DNA from: an uncultured Anaerosolibacter sp.
GTDB lineage: Bacteria; Bacillota_A; Clostridia; Peptostreptococcales; Thermotaleaceae
NCBI GenBank assembly: GCA_937948705.1
Contig: CALECF010000170.1
Coordinates: forward strand, 1 to 10,714
DNA length: 10,714 bases
Direction: 5' to 3'
The translations under genes and the position numbers were made by a program. Positions 1 through 7,079 of this stretch are shown in pieces. Below the pieces are notes generated by a model. That model saw only the letters and a list, made by a program, of their open reading frames with translations. It was not told the DNA's origin and did no database searches. How positions within the stretch are numbered: position 1 is the stretch's first letter; every line of letters starts with the position of its first letter.

Positions 1-117
1 TCGCTCCTATCTAATATTCATATATATCCTCTTTTATCTTTCTCGCCTATAGTTTTCCCTATTCTATTTTTTCCTATTTTGAATACAGGGGCTTCTTATG
101 TTTTATATTTTTAACCC

Positions 118-756
118 TTATGATTCTCTTCTTATCTTTTGATATAGCCAATAGGAATAAATATTGACACCAATGAGGGGACCAAATATCCCTATCATCA
201 TTACCTTAAAAGCAACTACATCCTGCAGGAAAACACTCAGCAATGCAAATATTCCTGATAAAGCGAATCCATATCCTCCCAAGCGGTGGGTTTTCGTCCA
301 TACCTCTTCATTCGCGAGGGTCCAAGGATTTTTAATACCAAAAAAGTAATTGTGGCGGATTTGGCCCATGTAATTCCCAATGACAACAAACAGGATTCCT
401 AGACCAATCCTTACCATTTTACCTATATTCACATCATAGCCTAAGGCCACAGCCATGGTGAGCCAATGGATGGAGACTAAAAAGATCACGATTGCTGTCT
501 GAAACATAGCATAGGCCTTCTCATGCTTGAAGTAGGACGCTTTTTTAGGATCAAGATTAGGTAAAAACACCATAAGCAGATGCAGTATAAGAGGCAATAA
601 CGCAGTAACAAATACCATTCCTTTGTCATTATATCGGTCGATTTCTCCGTTTAAATTCCAATGTCCTGGCACCATATTCGGTAAGTATTGATATACAAAA
701 ATTGTTCCAATCACTGAAAGCAAAACTATTAAAATAAGCCTTTTATTTATTTTCAT
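118..756 (-). CDS. SdpI-family integral membrane protein (DUF1648 + SdpI domain)
   Basis: Predicted polytopic membrane protein of 212 residues, about the length of Bacillus SdpI (a little over 200). Six hydrophobic segments are visible, near residues 7-24, 47-66, 84-105, 114-131, 163-178 and 184-205. The first loop has the DUF1648 signature HWNLNGEIDRY (32-42). The SdpI signature FFGIKNPWTLANEEVW followed by THRLGG (138-161) is well preserved. In Bacillus subtilis SdpI gives immunity to the SdpC killing peptide and sequesters the repressor SdpR at the membrane; that role here is inference. The ATG at 756 is chosen because GGGGAG lies 6 nt upstream; the frame is open further up, but that would only overlap the repressor gene. 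The start overlaps the repressor stop by 14 bp, so translation is probably coupled. No sdpABC toxin genes lie in the window. No convincing terminator was seen in 1-117. Confidence 0.88.
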   Translation of the reverse strand: MKINKRLILIVLLSVIGTIFVYQYLPNMVPGHWNLNGEIDRYNDKGMVFVTALLPLILHLLMVFLPNLDPKKASYFKHEKAYAMFQTAIVIFLVSIHWLTMAVALGYDVNIGKMVRIGLGILFVVIGNYMGQIRHNYFFGIKNPWTLANEEVWTKTHRLGGYGFALSGIFALLSVFLQDVVAFKVMMIGIFGPLIGVNIYSYWLYQKIRRES

Positions 757-1021
757 CCAAATCTCCCCTTTCTGAAAACTCAAAAAACCATTGCATGACC
801 TCCTGGACAATTGTTGTGTTTAAAGAATAATACACATTTTGGCCCTGTTTATCGCTAATCACAAGGTTGGCCTGCTTCAATAAGCTTAGATGATGACTAA
901 TAGAGGGTTTGCTAATATGGAATGCATCTGCAATTTCTCCTGCTGACAAGTCCTTCTCTCGAAGCATCTTCAAGATTTTTCTTCTGGTTGGATCTGCCAA
1001 TGCTTTAAAAGCGTCGTTCAA
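743..1021 (-). CDS. ArsR-family winged-helix repressor, SdpR-like (TTG start)
   Basis: A 92-residue ArsR/SmtB-type DNA-binding protein. The N-terminus NDAFKALADPTRRKILKML is the classic family opening, the recognition helix lies near SKPSISHHLSLLKQ (about 38-51), and the wing is at GQNVYYSLN (about 63-71). It has no cysteine and no visible metal-site motif, so it resembles SdpR-type autorepressors rather than ArsR or CzrA metal sensors. Start choice: a GTG at 1028-1030 is in frame, but the AGGAGG Shine-Dalgarno runs straight into it. The TTG at 1019-1021 lies 8 nt after GGAGG and gives the usual family N-terminus, so it is preferred. The gene precedes and overlaps the sdpI-like gene. It probably represses its own promoter through the palindrome at 1122-1165. 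Confidence 0.9.
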   Translation of the reverse strand: MNDAFKALADPTRRKILKMLREKDLSAGEIADAFHISKPSISHHLSLLKQANLVISDKQGQNVYYSLNTTIVQEVMQWFFEFSERGDLDENK

Positions 1022-1121
1022 GATGGCCACCTCCTTTTCCTTTATGCTCCCTCCTAAACTCCACCTTTGCCTTCCTCTATATTAGGGGATCTACTGCCGA
1101 TAGAAGGGAATTCATTTTTGT

Positions 1122-1165
1122 TATTATATATTTAGATAAATATCTAACTATCTAAATATATAATA
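1122..1165 (-). promoter_or_regulatory. Palindromic operator candidate of the sdpRI-like operon
   Basis: Two perfect 17-bp inverted arms (1122-1138 and 1149-1165) flank a 10-bp centre. Inside sits a second, overlapping inverted repeat, TTAGATA-AA-TATCTAA (1132-1147), so the left half-site can pair with either of two right half-sites (TATCTAA at 1141-1147 and again at 1149-1155). The outer right arm covers the -10 box of the predicted promoter and the rest covers the probable transcription start, which is where a repressor would block transcription. ArsR-family dimers bind AT-rich inverted repeats of this type; assignment to the adjacent repressor is inference from position. Confidence 0.7.
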
Positions 1166-1188
1166 TTACTTTTTTTATTCCTTTGCAA
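1160..1188 (-). promoter_or_regulatory. Sigma-A promoter of the sdpRI-like operon
   Basis: On the minus strand, TTGCAA (1183-1188) is followed after exactly 17 bp by TATTAT (1160-1165). These are close to the vegetative -35 (TTGACA) and -10 (TATAAT) consensus sequences. Transcription would begin near 1152 and leave a leader of about 130 nt before the repressor gene. The leader is purine-rich and carries two Shine-Dalgarno-like stretches near 1028-1055; only the proximal one has a start codon at a suitable distance. Confidence 0.7.
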
Positions 1189-1222
1189 GCTTTTTTATCC
1201 AATATTATTATTTCCTAGATAG

Positions 1223-1248
1223 AAAAAAGAACCTCTCCCTAGAAGTTC
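1223..1248 (-). terminator. Rho-independent terminator of the aro operon
   Basis: On the minus strand, 12 bp after the stop of the mutase/kinase gene, GAACTTCT and AGAGGTTC form an 8-bp stem (one G-U pair) around the tetraloop AGGG. It is followed directly by six T residues. It separates the aro operon from the downstream sdpRI-like operon on the same strand. Confidence 0.75.
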
Positions 1249-1260
1249 CTTTCTTCTGTA

Positions 1261-2046
1261 CTACTTTTCGATTTTTATTAACTCACAAATAACCTCCTGG
1301 CACACCGTCTGGATATTTTTATGATCTGTATCAATGATGAGGTCTGCCGCTTCATGGTACTTTTTCTTTCTTTCTTCCAATCGTTGGGCAATCGCTGATA
1401 CCGTCATTTGGTTTCTTAATAATGGTCTTGAGCCATCATCCTTAATACGTTCATAGATGGTTTCCGCTTCTGCTCGAAGCAGCACCACTCGCCCATTTCT
1501 CTTCAATACCTCTATATTTTCAGTCCTTAGTACTACACCACCACCACAGGAAAGTATGGTATTTTCTCGGCCTTGAATTTCATGTATACGCTGAGTTTCT
1601 ATGCCCCGAAAATAAGCCTCCCCATATATATCAAACATTTCATGGATCTTCATCCCTTGATATTCTTCAATGTTTTGATCTACATCAATCCAATCCATCT
1701 CTAAGAGCTTCGACAAGTACTGGCCTACGGTGCTCTTTCCTACCCCCATGAATCCTATCAGCACGATATTATAAGGAAACAACTTTCTTGACTGAAGCTT
1801 TCGACTATTTAGGATAACTTCCTGATAAATTTTTTCTATTTCACTAGAAAATTCTTTATTCTCCACCTGTGCTACAACCTTTGCTAATACCTGCTGCTCC
1901 CTCTGGGGTTGAAAAATAGGCATGTTTTTATGTCTTTTATAGTCTAAGACCTTCAATACCGTCTCCATTCGTTCTTCCAGAGCCTTCACGATAATCCGAT
2001 CACAATCATCAATTTCTTGGCGTAATTTATCTAATTGATCCAACAA
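1261..2046 (-). CDS. Bifunctional chorismate mutase (AroQ type) / shikimate kinase
   Basis: Fusion of two cytoplasmic enzymes, 261 residues. Residues 1-86 form an AroQ-type chorismate mutase (chorismate to prephenate), with the usual active-site set R9, R26, K37, R49 and E50. The Asp normally three residues before that last Arg is Q46 here. Residues 91-261 form shikimate kinase (shikimate + ATP to shikimate 3-phosphate): P-loop GFMGVGKS (98-105), D121/D123 for Mg and shikimate, FRGIE (146-150) with the substrate arginine, GGG (168-170), lid RPLL (207-210), and R226 in ERKKKYHEAAD. The start is TTG; two TTG codons are adjacent (2044-2046 and 2041-2043), with AGGAGG 4 or 7 nt upstream, so the second is equally possible. 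The Shine-Dalgarno begins within the aroA stop codon (TAGGAGG), implying coupled translation. It is the last gene of the aro operon. Confidence 0.93.
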   Translation of the reverse strand: MLDQLDKLRQEIDDCDRIIVKALEERMETVLKVLDYKRHKNMPIFQPQREQQVLAKVVAQVENKEFSSEIEKIYQEVILNSRKLQSRKLFPYNIVLIGFMGVGKSTVGQYLSKLLEMDWIDVDQNIEEYQGMKIHEMFDIYGEAYFRGIETQRIHEIQGRENTILSCGGGVVLRTENIEVLKRNGRVVLLRAEAETIYERIKDDGSRPLLRNQMTVSAIAQRLEERKKKYHEAADLIIDTDHKNIQTVCQEVICELIKIEK

Positions 2047-2054
2047 GTCCCCTC

Positions 2055-3338
2055 CTATTGATGCTTCATCATTCGTTCTATAATATCATAAAAGTGGGGA
2101 AAGGATACGGCTGCACATTGTGGTGTATCAATTTCTACACCTTCTTCACTTGCTATGCCTGCAATGGTCATGGCCATGGCAATACGATGATCTCCATAAC
2201 TACTTATTTCTCCACCTCTGATCCTTTTTCCCCCGCGAATCACCATGCCATCCTCAGTCTTCTCTATATCTGCACCAATCTTCTTCAACTCAGCCACCAA
2301 GGCATCAATTCGATTGCTTTCCTTTACCTTCAGCTCTTGAGCATCCTTAATCACCGTGGTTCCCTGGGCAAAGGCTGCTGCCACTGCCAATATAGGAATT
2401 TCATCAATTAACCGCGGTATCATGGCACCCCCAATTTCTACACCCTTCAAAGTACTTCCTTTTACATGAATATCCCCTATTCTCTCTCCACAGTCTTCCC
2501 GAACATTCAGGATTCTAATTTGTCCTCCCATCTCCGTCAAGACATCCAAGATTCCCGTACGGGTTGGATTGATTCCTACATCTCTCAAAATAATTTCACT
2601 ATCTTCCAGTATTACACCCAGAGCAATAAAAAACGCAGCTGAGGAAATATCTCCTGGTATCCTTCGATCTTTTCCATACAGTGGATTTCCAGGCCTACAA
2701 ATTACCTGTAGTCCATCTGCTCGAATATCCGCTCCCATATCCTTAAGCATTAATTCCGTATGATTCCTCGATAAGTAAGGTTCACGGTTACGGGTCTCTC
2801 CCTGAGCATACAATCCCGCCAATAAAATCGCAGACTTTACTTGGGCACTAGGGACTGGTGAATCATAGGCGATTCCTTGCAGCCTTCTTCCCCTAATTTT
2901 AAGGGGTGCAAAGTTTTCCGTTGCTACACCTTCTATACTAGCACCCATCTGTCTCAGTGGTAAGATGACTCGATCCATGGGCCTTCGCTGTATAGAAGCA
3001 TCTCCAGTGATTTCACAGTCAAAATCCTGCCCACTAAGAATTCCCGACATCAACCGAATGGTGGTCCCAGAATTCCCCACATCTAATCTTTCATTGGGCC
3101 GTCTTAATCCCCTTAGTCCCACTCCCCTTATTTTTACAAAATCCTTTTCTATCTTGATGTTGACGCCCAGCTTTTCAAAACATGCTACGGTTCTGAGGCA
3201 GTCTTCCCCTGTTAGAAAGTTATATATATGGCTTTCTCCCTCCCCAATGGCAGAAAACATAATGCCTCGATGAGATATGGATTTATCTCCTGGTATATCT
3301 ATACCTGCTTTTACACTATGTAATGGCTTAATAAACAC
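2055..3338 (-). CDS. aroA: 3-phosphoshikimate 1-carboxyvinyltransferase (EPSP synthase)
   Basis: Sixth step of the shikimate pathway: transfers the enolpyruvyl group of PEP to shikimate 3-phosphate. The length of 427 residues is normal. Visible motifs: GDKSISHR (17-24, with K19 and R24 as substrate ligands), GNSGTTIR (88-95), RRPMDR (118-123), SAQVK (164-168), RNHTE (191-195), NPTR (257-260), DEIPILAVAAA (312-322, catalytic Asp), LKVKESNRI (336-344) and YGDHRIAMA (381-389). The set GDKS, SAQxK, RxHxE and NxTR is that of the class II, CP4-like enzymes. The start is GTG at 3338 with AAGGTG 7 nt upstream. The gene begins 23 bp after the aroB stop and ends 8 bp before the next start, in the middle of the operon. 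Confidence 0.96.
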   Translation of the reverse strand: MFIKPLHSVKAGIDIPGDKSISHRGIMFSAIGEGESHIYNFLTGEDCLRTVACFEKLGVNIKIEKDFVKIRGVGLRGLRRPNERLDVGNSGTTIRLMSGILSGQDFDCEITGDASIQRRPMDRVILPLRQMGASIEGVATENFAPLKIRGRRLQGIAYDSPVPSAQVKSAILLAGLYAQGETRNREPYLSRNHTELMLKDMGADIRADGLQVICRPGNPLYGKDRRIPGDISSAAFFIALGVILEDSEIILRDVGINPTRTGILDVLTEMGGQIRILNVREDCGERIGDIHVKGSTLKGVEIGGAMIPRLIDEIPILAVAAAFAQGTTVIKDAQELKVKESNRIDALVAELKKIGADIEKTEDGMVIRGGKRIRGGEISSYGDHRIAMAMTIAGIASEEGVEIDTPQCAAVSFPHFYDIIERMMKHQ

Positions 3339-3361
3339 CTGTATTCACCTTCCCTTTACCA

Positions 3362-4402
3362 CTAGAATTCATCTTTTGAAAGAAGCTTTTCTACCACCGT
3401 TCCCCGATCTGTTGGTAGAATAAAAGATATTTTTCCATGACTATTTTTTTTATCTTTACTCATTTTATTCAACAGGACGTCTTGATCATAGGCAGAGATA
3501 TCAAGGGAAATATCCGTAGTCTGGAAAAAGGATAGGAGTTCCTCCAGGTAATTACCCTTTATACATCCAAGTCTTTCTGCCAGCAAAATTTCATGATACA
3601 TCCCCATCCATACAGCCTCTCCATGGGTATATTTTTCGTAGGAGGTGAGCGCTTCTAGGGCATGTCCGATGGTATGGCCAAAGTTCAATATCTTTCGTAA
3701 CCCCTCTTCCTTTTCATCCTGGGATACAATCTTTGCTTTGATTTCACAGCACCTTTTGATAATATAGGTAATACATTCTTGATCCAAAGACATTATCTCT
3801 TCCATATGGCTGCGAATATATTCAAAAAGATGATAATCATAAATGATACCATACTTTACAACTTCCCCTAGGCCGCTGATAAACTCTCTTTTGGATAGGG
3901 TGCGCAGCAGATCTACGTCAATGACCACCCCTTGAGGCTGATAAAATGTCCCCATAATATTTTTCCCCTGGACAATATTAATACCTGTTTTTCCACCTAC
4001 ACTGCTGTCCACTTGGGCCAGTAAGGTCGTTGGTATTTGAATATATCCGATACCCCGCATATAGATGGATGCACAAAACCCTGCAATATCCCCTACAACA
4101 CCGCCTCCAAAAGCAAGAATCTTACTCTTTCTTGTACAGCCTATCTCATATAGATAGTCAATAATCTCTGTCACTGTATGAATATTTTTACTTTCTTCTC
4201 CAGGTACAATCACAATCTTATGGACTGTTTTATCTCTAAGGGCGTGTTTTAATTGTGCTTCATATAGCGCTTCCAAGTTTTCATCGGTAATCACTATCCA
4301 CTGATCTGCAGTGCCCATATAATCTCCAAGTTTTTCTAGGAGAGCACTTCCGATATATATGGGATACGCCTTTTCTCCTAAATCGATTTGTAGTTTTTCC
4401 AT
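3362..4402 (-). CDS. aroB: 3-dehydroquinate synthase
   Basis: Second step of the shikimate pathway: converts DAHP to 3-dehydroquinate in an NAD- and divalent-metal-dependent reaction in the cytoplasm. It has 346 residues, normal for the single-function bacterial enzyme. The nucleotide-binding motif GGGVVGD lies at 99-105 and the signature DSSVGGKTG at 132-140. The expected metal ligands are present: E180 (SGLGEVVKYG), H243 (LNFGHTIGH) and H260 (YTHGEAV). The start ATG at 4402 lies inside the aroC coding region, giving a 25-bp overlap with the aroC end. Only a modest GAGG lies 4 nt upstream, so re-initiation after aroC translation is likely. Confidence 0.97.
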   Translation of the reverse strand: MEKLQIDLGEKAYPIYIGSALLEKLGDYMGTADQWIVITDENLEALYEAQLKHALRDKTVHKIVIVPGEESKNIHTVTEIIDYLYEIGCTRKSKILAFGGGVVGDIAGFCASIYMRGIGYIQIPTTLLAQVDSSVGGKTGINIVQGKNIMGTFYQPQGVVIDVDLLRTLSKREFISGLGEVVKYGIIYDYHLFEYIRSHMEEIMSLDQECITYIIKRCCEIKAKIVSQDEKEEGLRKILNFGHTIGHALEALTSYEKYTHGEAVWMGMYHEILLAERLGCIKGNYLEELLSFFQTTDISLDISAYDQDVLLNKMSKDKKNSHGKISFILPTDRGTVVEKLLSKDEF

Positions 4403-5520
4403 CGTTCCTCTATCTCCCCCAAAGAATCTCCGCCAAACTTTCTTAAAAACTCTTCAGCAATGATGGTCAACGCTACCATTTCACCTACAATGGCCGCTGA
4501 AGGTACGGCACAGGTATCACTTCGTTCTACACTGGCAGCATAGGGCTTCTTTGTCTCTATGTCTACACTCTGTAAAGGCTTGTTTAGGGTGGGAATGGGC
4601 TTCATAGCACATCGCAATAGGATATTTTCCCCATTGGACATCCCCCCTTCGATACCCCCTGCCCGATTAGATCTTCGATAATAGCCTTTATTTTCATCGT
4701 AGAAGATTTCATCATGGACTAGTGATCCCTCTAGGTTCGCAGACATAAACCCACAACCAATCTCTACGCCTTTGATTCCCTGTATACTCATAAGCCCCTG
4801 GGCAAGCCTGGCATCTAATTTACGATCCCAGTGGACATAGCTTCCTAGTCCCACAGGCACGCCCTTAATCTGTACTTCGAAAACGCCGCCCAGGGAATCT
4901 CCCGCACTTCTTGTCTTTTCAATCTCCTCTATCATTCGCTTGTCTGTCGAAGGATCTACACAATGTACAGAAGACTGCTCCGCCATCTGAAGCCGTTGAA
5001 AGTCATGAATTTCTTCCTCAAGCTTTACGCTCCCAATGGCAGTCACGTGGCTCCCACCTTCGATGCCAAAAAGCAAAAGGAGCTGCTTGGCGAAACTGCC
5101 AATGGCTGTTCGTACCGCAGTTTCTCTGGCACTACTTCTTTCCAAGACGTTTCGAATATCCTGGAATCCATATTTCATGGCACCTGCCAGATCTCCATGG
5201 CCAGGCCTTGGCTTTGTTACCTTTCGTTGTTCTATATCTGCTTCTACAGTGTTCATATAGGGTTCCCAGTTTTTATAGTCCCGATTGGCAATGAGAAAAG
5301 ATATGGGGCTCCCTAACGTCTTACCCCCTCGCATACCTGAAAGAATTTCAACTTCATCCCTTTCAATTTCCATACGACCGCCACGGCCATATCCCTTCTG
5401 CCTTCGCCGTAAATCTTTATTCACCACTTCTATATCGATAGGAATATTGGCAGGGAAACCTTCTATAATACCCGTCAGACATTTTCCATGGGACTCACCC
5501 GCCGTGAGATATCTCAACAT
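4378..5520 (-). CDS. aroC: Chorismate synthase
   Basis: Last step of the shikimate pathway: eliminates phosphate from EPSP to give chorismate, using reduced FMN. It has 380 residues, typical for the family. Conserved elements: TAGESHG with catalytic H11 (6-12), RGGRME (46-51), the second catalytic histidine in RPGHGDLAG (105-113), RSSARETA (128-135), GGIEGGMSNG (288-297) and RSDTCAVPSA (333-342). The frame is open to 5640, but the ATG at 5520 is chosen because AGGAGA lies 6 nt upstream and the protein then begins MLRYLTAGES, as in relatives. The longer form would run through the promoter. It is the first gene of the operon, directly behind the promoter at 5549-5577. Confidence 0.97.
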   Translation of the reverse strand: MLRYLTAGESHGKCLTGIIEGFPANIPIDIEVVNKDLRRRQKGYGRGGRMEIERDEVEILSGMRGGKTLGSPISFLIANRDYKNWEPYMNTVEADIEQRKVTKPRPGHGDLAGAMKYGFQDIRNVLERSSARETAVRTAIGSFAKQLLLLFGIEGGSHVTAIGSVKLEEEIHDFQRLQMAEQSSVHCVDPSTDKRMIEEIEKTRSAGDSLGGVFEVQIKGVPVGLGSYVHWDRKLDARLAQGLMSIQGIKGVEIGCGFMSANLEGSLVHDEIFYDENKGYYRRSNRAGGIEGGMSNGENILLRCAMKPIPTLNKPLQSVDIETKKPYAASVERSDTCAVPSAAIVGEMVALTIIAEEFLRKFGGDSLGEIEERWKNYKSI

Positions 5521-5548
5521 TTTCATTCTCCTGTCTTTTTTGCTTTTC

Positions 5549-5577
5549 ATTATAACATAACGGTAAAATTTTGCCAG
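5549..5577 (-). promoter_or_regulatory. Sigma-A promoter (extended -10) of the aro operon
   Basis: On the minus strand, CTGGCA (5572-5577, four of six matches to TTGACA) and a perfect TATAAT (5549-5554) are 17 bp apart. The -10 box is preceded by TGT, giving an extended -10 (TGnTATAAT). It lies between the terminator of the upstream regulator gene and the aroC start. The leader is only about 20 nt, leaving no room for a T-box or another attenuator, so any control must act at initiation. Confidence 0.78.
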
Positions 5578-5611
5578 TGATAGTTTATCCAATTCCATAG
5601 TGCACCTATGT

Positions 5612-5638
5612 AAAAAGGAGCAGATCAATTTCTGCTCC
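5612..5638 (-). terminator. Rho-independent terminator of the HTH/TPR regulator gene
   Basis: On the minus strand, GGAGCAGA and TCTGCTCC form a perfect 8-bp stem around a 6-nt loop (AATTGA), followed at once by TTTTT. It lies 10 bp after the regulator's stop codon and 35 bp before the aro promoter, so the two transcription units are separated. Confidence 0.88.
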
Positions 5639-5648
5639 AACGACTCTA

Positions 5649-6953
5649 CTAAAAGCTGATTACAAGTACTTCCTTGAGAATATCTATTCCCTTTTGATAA
5701 CAGATCACACTCTTATGATCTTCCCCCATCAATGCAAATAGTTCAGCCAACTCTAAATAACTTTTTCCTAATTCTTTAGGCATCTCTGCTTTTTTTAGTA
5801 TTTCAATAATCTCTTCAATGATTTCCATAGCCTTATGGTTCTCTCCCATTTCCCTATGGATCCTTGATTTGCTTTTTAGTGCATTGACTCTGTATCTTTC
5901 TATATCACTAGCTTTTCCAATTTCTAAAGCTTCTGAAATCATATGGTGGGCTTGATCATAATCTTTTTTATGGATGTAATAATTGGCATAGGCTAGTATC
6001 GTTTCCGCCAAGGAATCATCCTGTATTTCCTTCTTTAAATGATAGGATTTGTCTAAATGCTCTAGGGCCTCATCATATCTTTCCGTTCGCATATAAATGT
6101 GTCCTAGGTTATCCTCAATACAGGCCAATTCCTTCTTTTGGTTGCTTTGCTTATACATATATAATGCCTTCTTTAAACATTTCATCGCAATTTCCACATC
6201 ACCATTTTCCATATATCCTGAAGCCAATAAGGATAATGTTTCACCATATTCATAAGGATTTTCAATCTGTGTCTGAATCTCATTGGCCTTTAAAGCATAA
6301 TCGATGGCCTCATTCCCTTTTCCCATATTTACATAACACAGAGACATATGATAGTAAGTTTTAAATTCAAGTTCTTTGTTTACCAGCTTTTTCTTGTGAA
6401 TAACGACTTCTGCTTGATTAAACTTGTCTAGGGCGGAATGGAAATAATTCTTATTATAATACGTGGTACCTAGCTGTAGATAGCTTAGCACCACCCCTTC
6501 ATAATCTCCAACTCGAGTATAAAGCCTCACGCTTTCTTCTAGATAACGTGCTGCCTTTATATTTTCTTTAATTTTTAGATAAATAGAACCTAGGAGATAT
6601 TTCGCCTTTGCATCGATGACAATCATATCATGTTTTTCAGTAAGCTCTACCATACTTGAAATTTTTGCGATAGCCTTTTCATAATCCTTTTTATAAACGA
6701 GGGTTTCTGCTTCTAATAAAATAGCTTCGCAGTGCATTTCCAACTGTGCTTCTCTTGTTTCAACCAGATAATCCACTGTCACACCCAGCTGTTTAGCGAA
6801 ATATTTTAACAAGTCCTGACTAGGGTAGGACTTATCTCTTTCTATATGGCTAATCTGGGCTGCTGTGATACGATCACCGGCCAAATCCTTTAGCGTCATG
6901 TTTAACTTCTTCCGGTGCAGCTTAATCTTTTCTCCTAGGCTCAAAAGCTCCAT
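5649..6953 (-). CDS. HTH-XRE / TPR-repeat transcriptional regulator
   Basis: A 434-residue cytoplasmic regulator. Residues 7-63 form a Cro/C1-type helix-turn-helix (MTLKDLAGDRITAAQISHIE, then YFAKQLGVTVDYL). From about residue 75 to the end runs an array of tetratricopeptide-like helical hairpins, with TPR-type residues in AARYLEESVRLY, ALDKFNQAE, AIDYALKANEI, AMKCLKKALYMYK, ALEHLDKSY and KSVICYQKGIDIL. This layout (N-terminal HTH, long TPR tail) is shared with peptide-sensing RRNPP-type regulators and with sporulation regulators whose signal is unknown. No small secreted-peptide gene was found beside it, so the ligand cannot be named. Start ATG at 6953; only GGGGG about 10 nt upstream serves as ribosome binding site, so translation may be weak. 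It lies just upstream of the aro operon on the same strand but has its own terminator. Confidence 0.88.
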   Translation of the reverse strand: MELLSLGEKIKLHRKKLNMTLKDLAGDRITAAQISHIERDKSYPSQDLLKYFAKQLGVTVDYLVETREAQLEMHCEAILLEAETLVYKKDYEKAIAKISSMVELTEKHDMIVIDAKAKYLLGSIYLKIKENIKAARYLEESVRLYTRVGDYEGVVLSYLQLGTTYYNKNYFHSALDKFNQAEVVIHKKKLVNKELEFKTYYHMSLCYVNMGKGNEAIDYALKANEIQTQIENPYEYGETLSLLASGYMENGDVEIAMKCLKKALYMYKQSNQKKELACIEDNLGHIYMRTERYDEALEHLDKSYHLKKEIQDDSLAETILAYANYYIHKKDYDQAHHMISEALEIGKASDIERYRVNALKSKSRIHREMGENHKAMEIIEEIIEILKKAEMPKELGKSYLELAELFALMGEDHKSVICYQKGIDILKEVLVISF

Positions 6954-7079
6954 ACAATGTCGACCCCCAACAAATATTTTGAATACGATGTTTTTATAAA
7001 TTCTACCTTTTTTCTTAGAATCCTCTTTTTTAAAGTTTTTTTTAATTTACTTTGAGTCCCTAATTATATTTTTTCTGAT

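Noticed and set aside
1..35. Shine-Dalgarno-like TAGGAG on the minus strand at the left edge
   Set aside because: It may precede a gene beyond the window, but no start codon or coding sequence is visible, so no feature is called.
757..810. Longer N-terminus of the SdpI-like protein (frame open to 810)
   Set aside because: It lies wholly inside the repressor gene, has no ribosome binding site, and the ATG at 756 has a good one.
1028..1150. Leader ORF or riboswitch in the roughly 130-nt leader of the sdpRI-like operon
   Set aside because: A 12-codon ATG frame is present, but it has no ribosome binding site and no recognisable riboswitch structure was seen.
4911..5316. Overlapping plus-strand open frames antisense to aroC
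   Set aside because: No ribosome binding sites or recognisable protein features; the minus frame is clearly chorismate synthase.
5521..5640. Forty extra N-terminal residues for chorismate synthase
   Set aside because: They would be encoded by the promoter and the upstream terminator; the ATG at 5520 has AGGAGA at 6 nt and gives the family N-terminus.
6954..7079. Promoter or small signal-peptide gene before the HTH/TPR regulator
   Set aside because: The AT-rich gap has no -35/-10 pair with good spacing and no short frame with a ribosome binding site and a hydrophobic leader.
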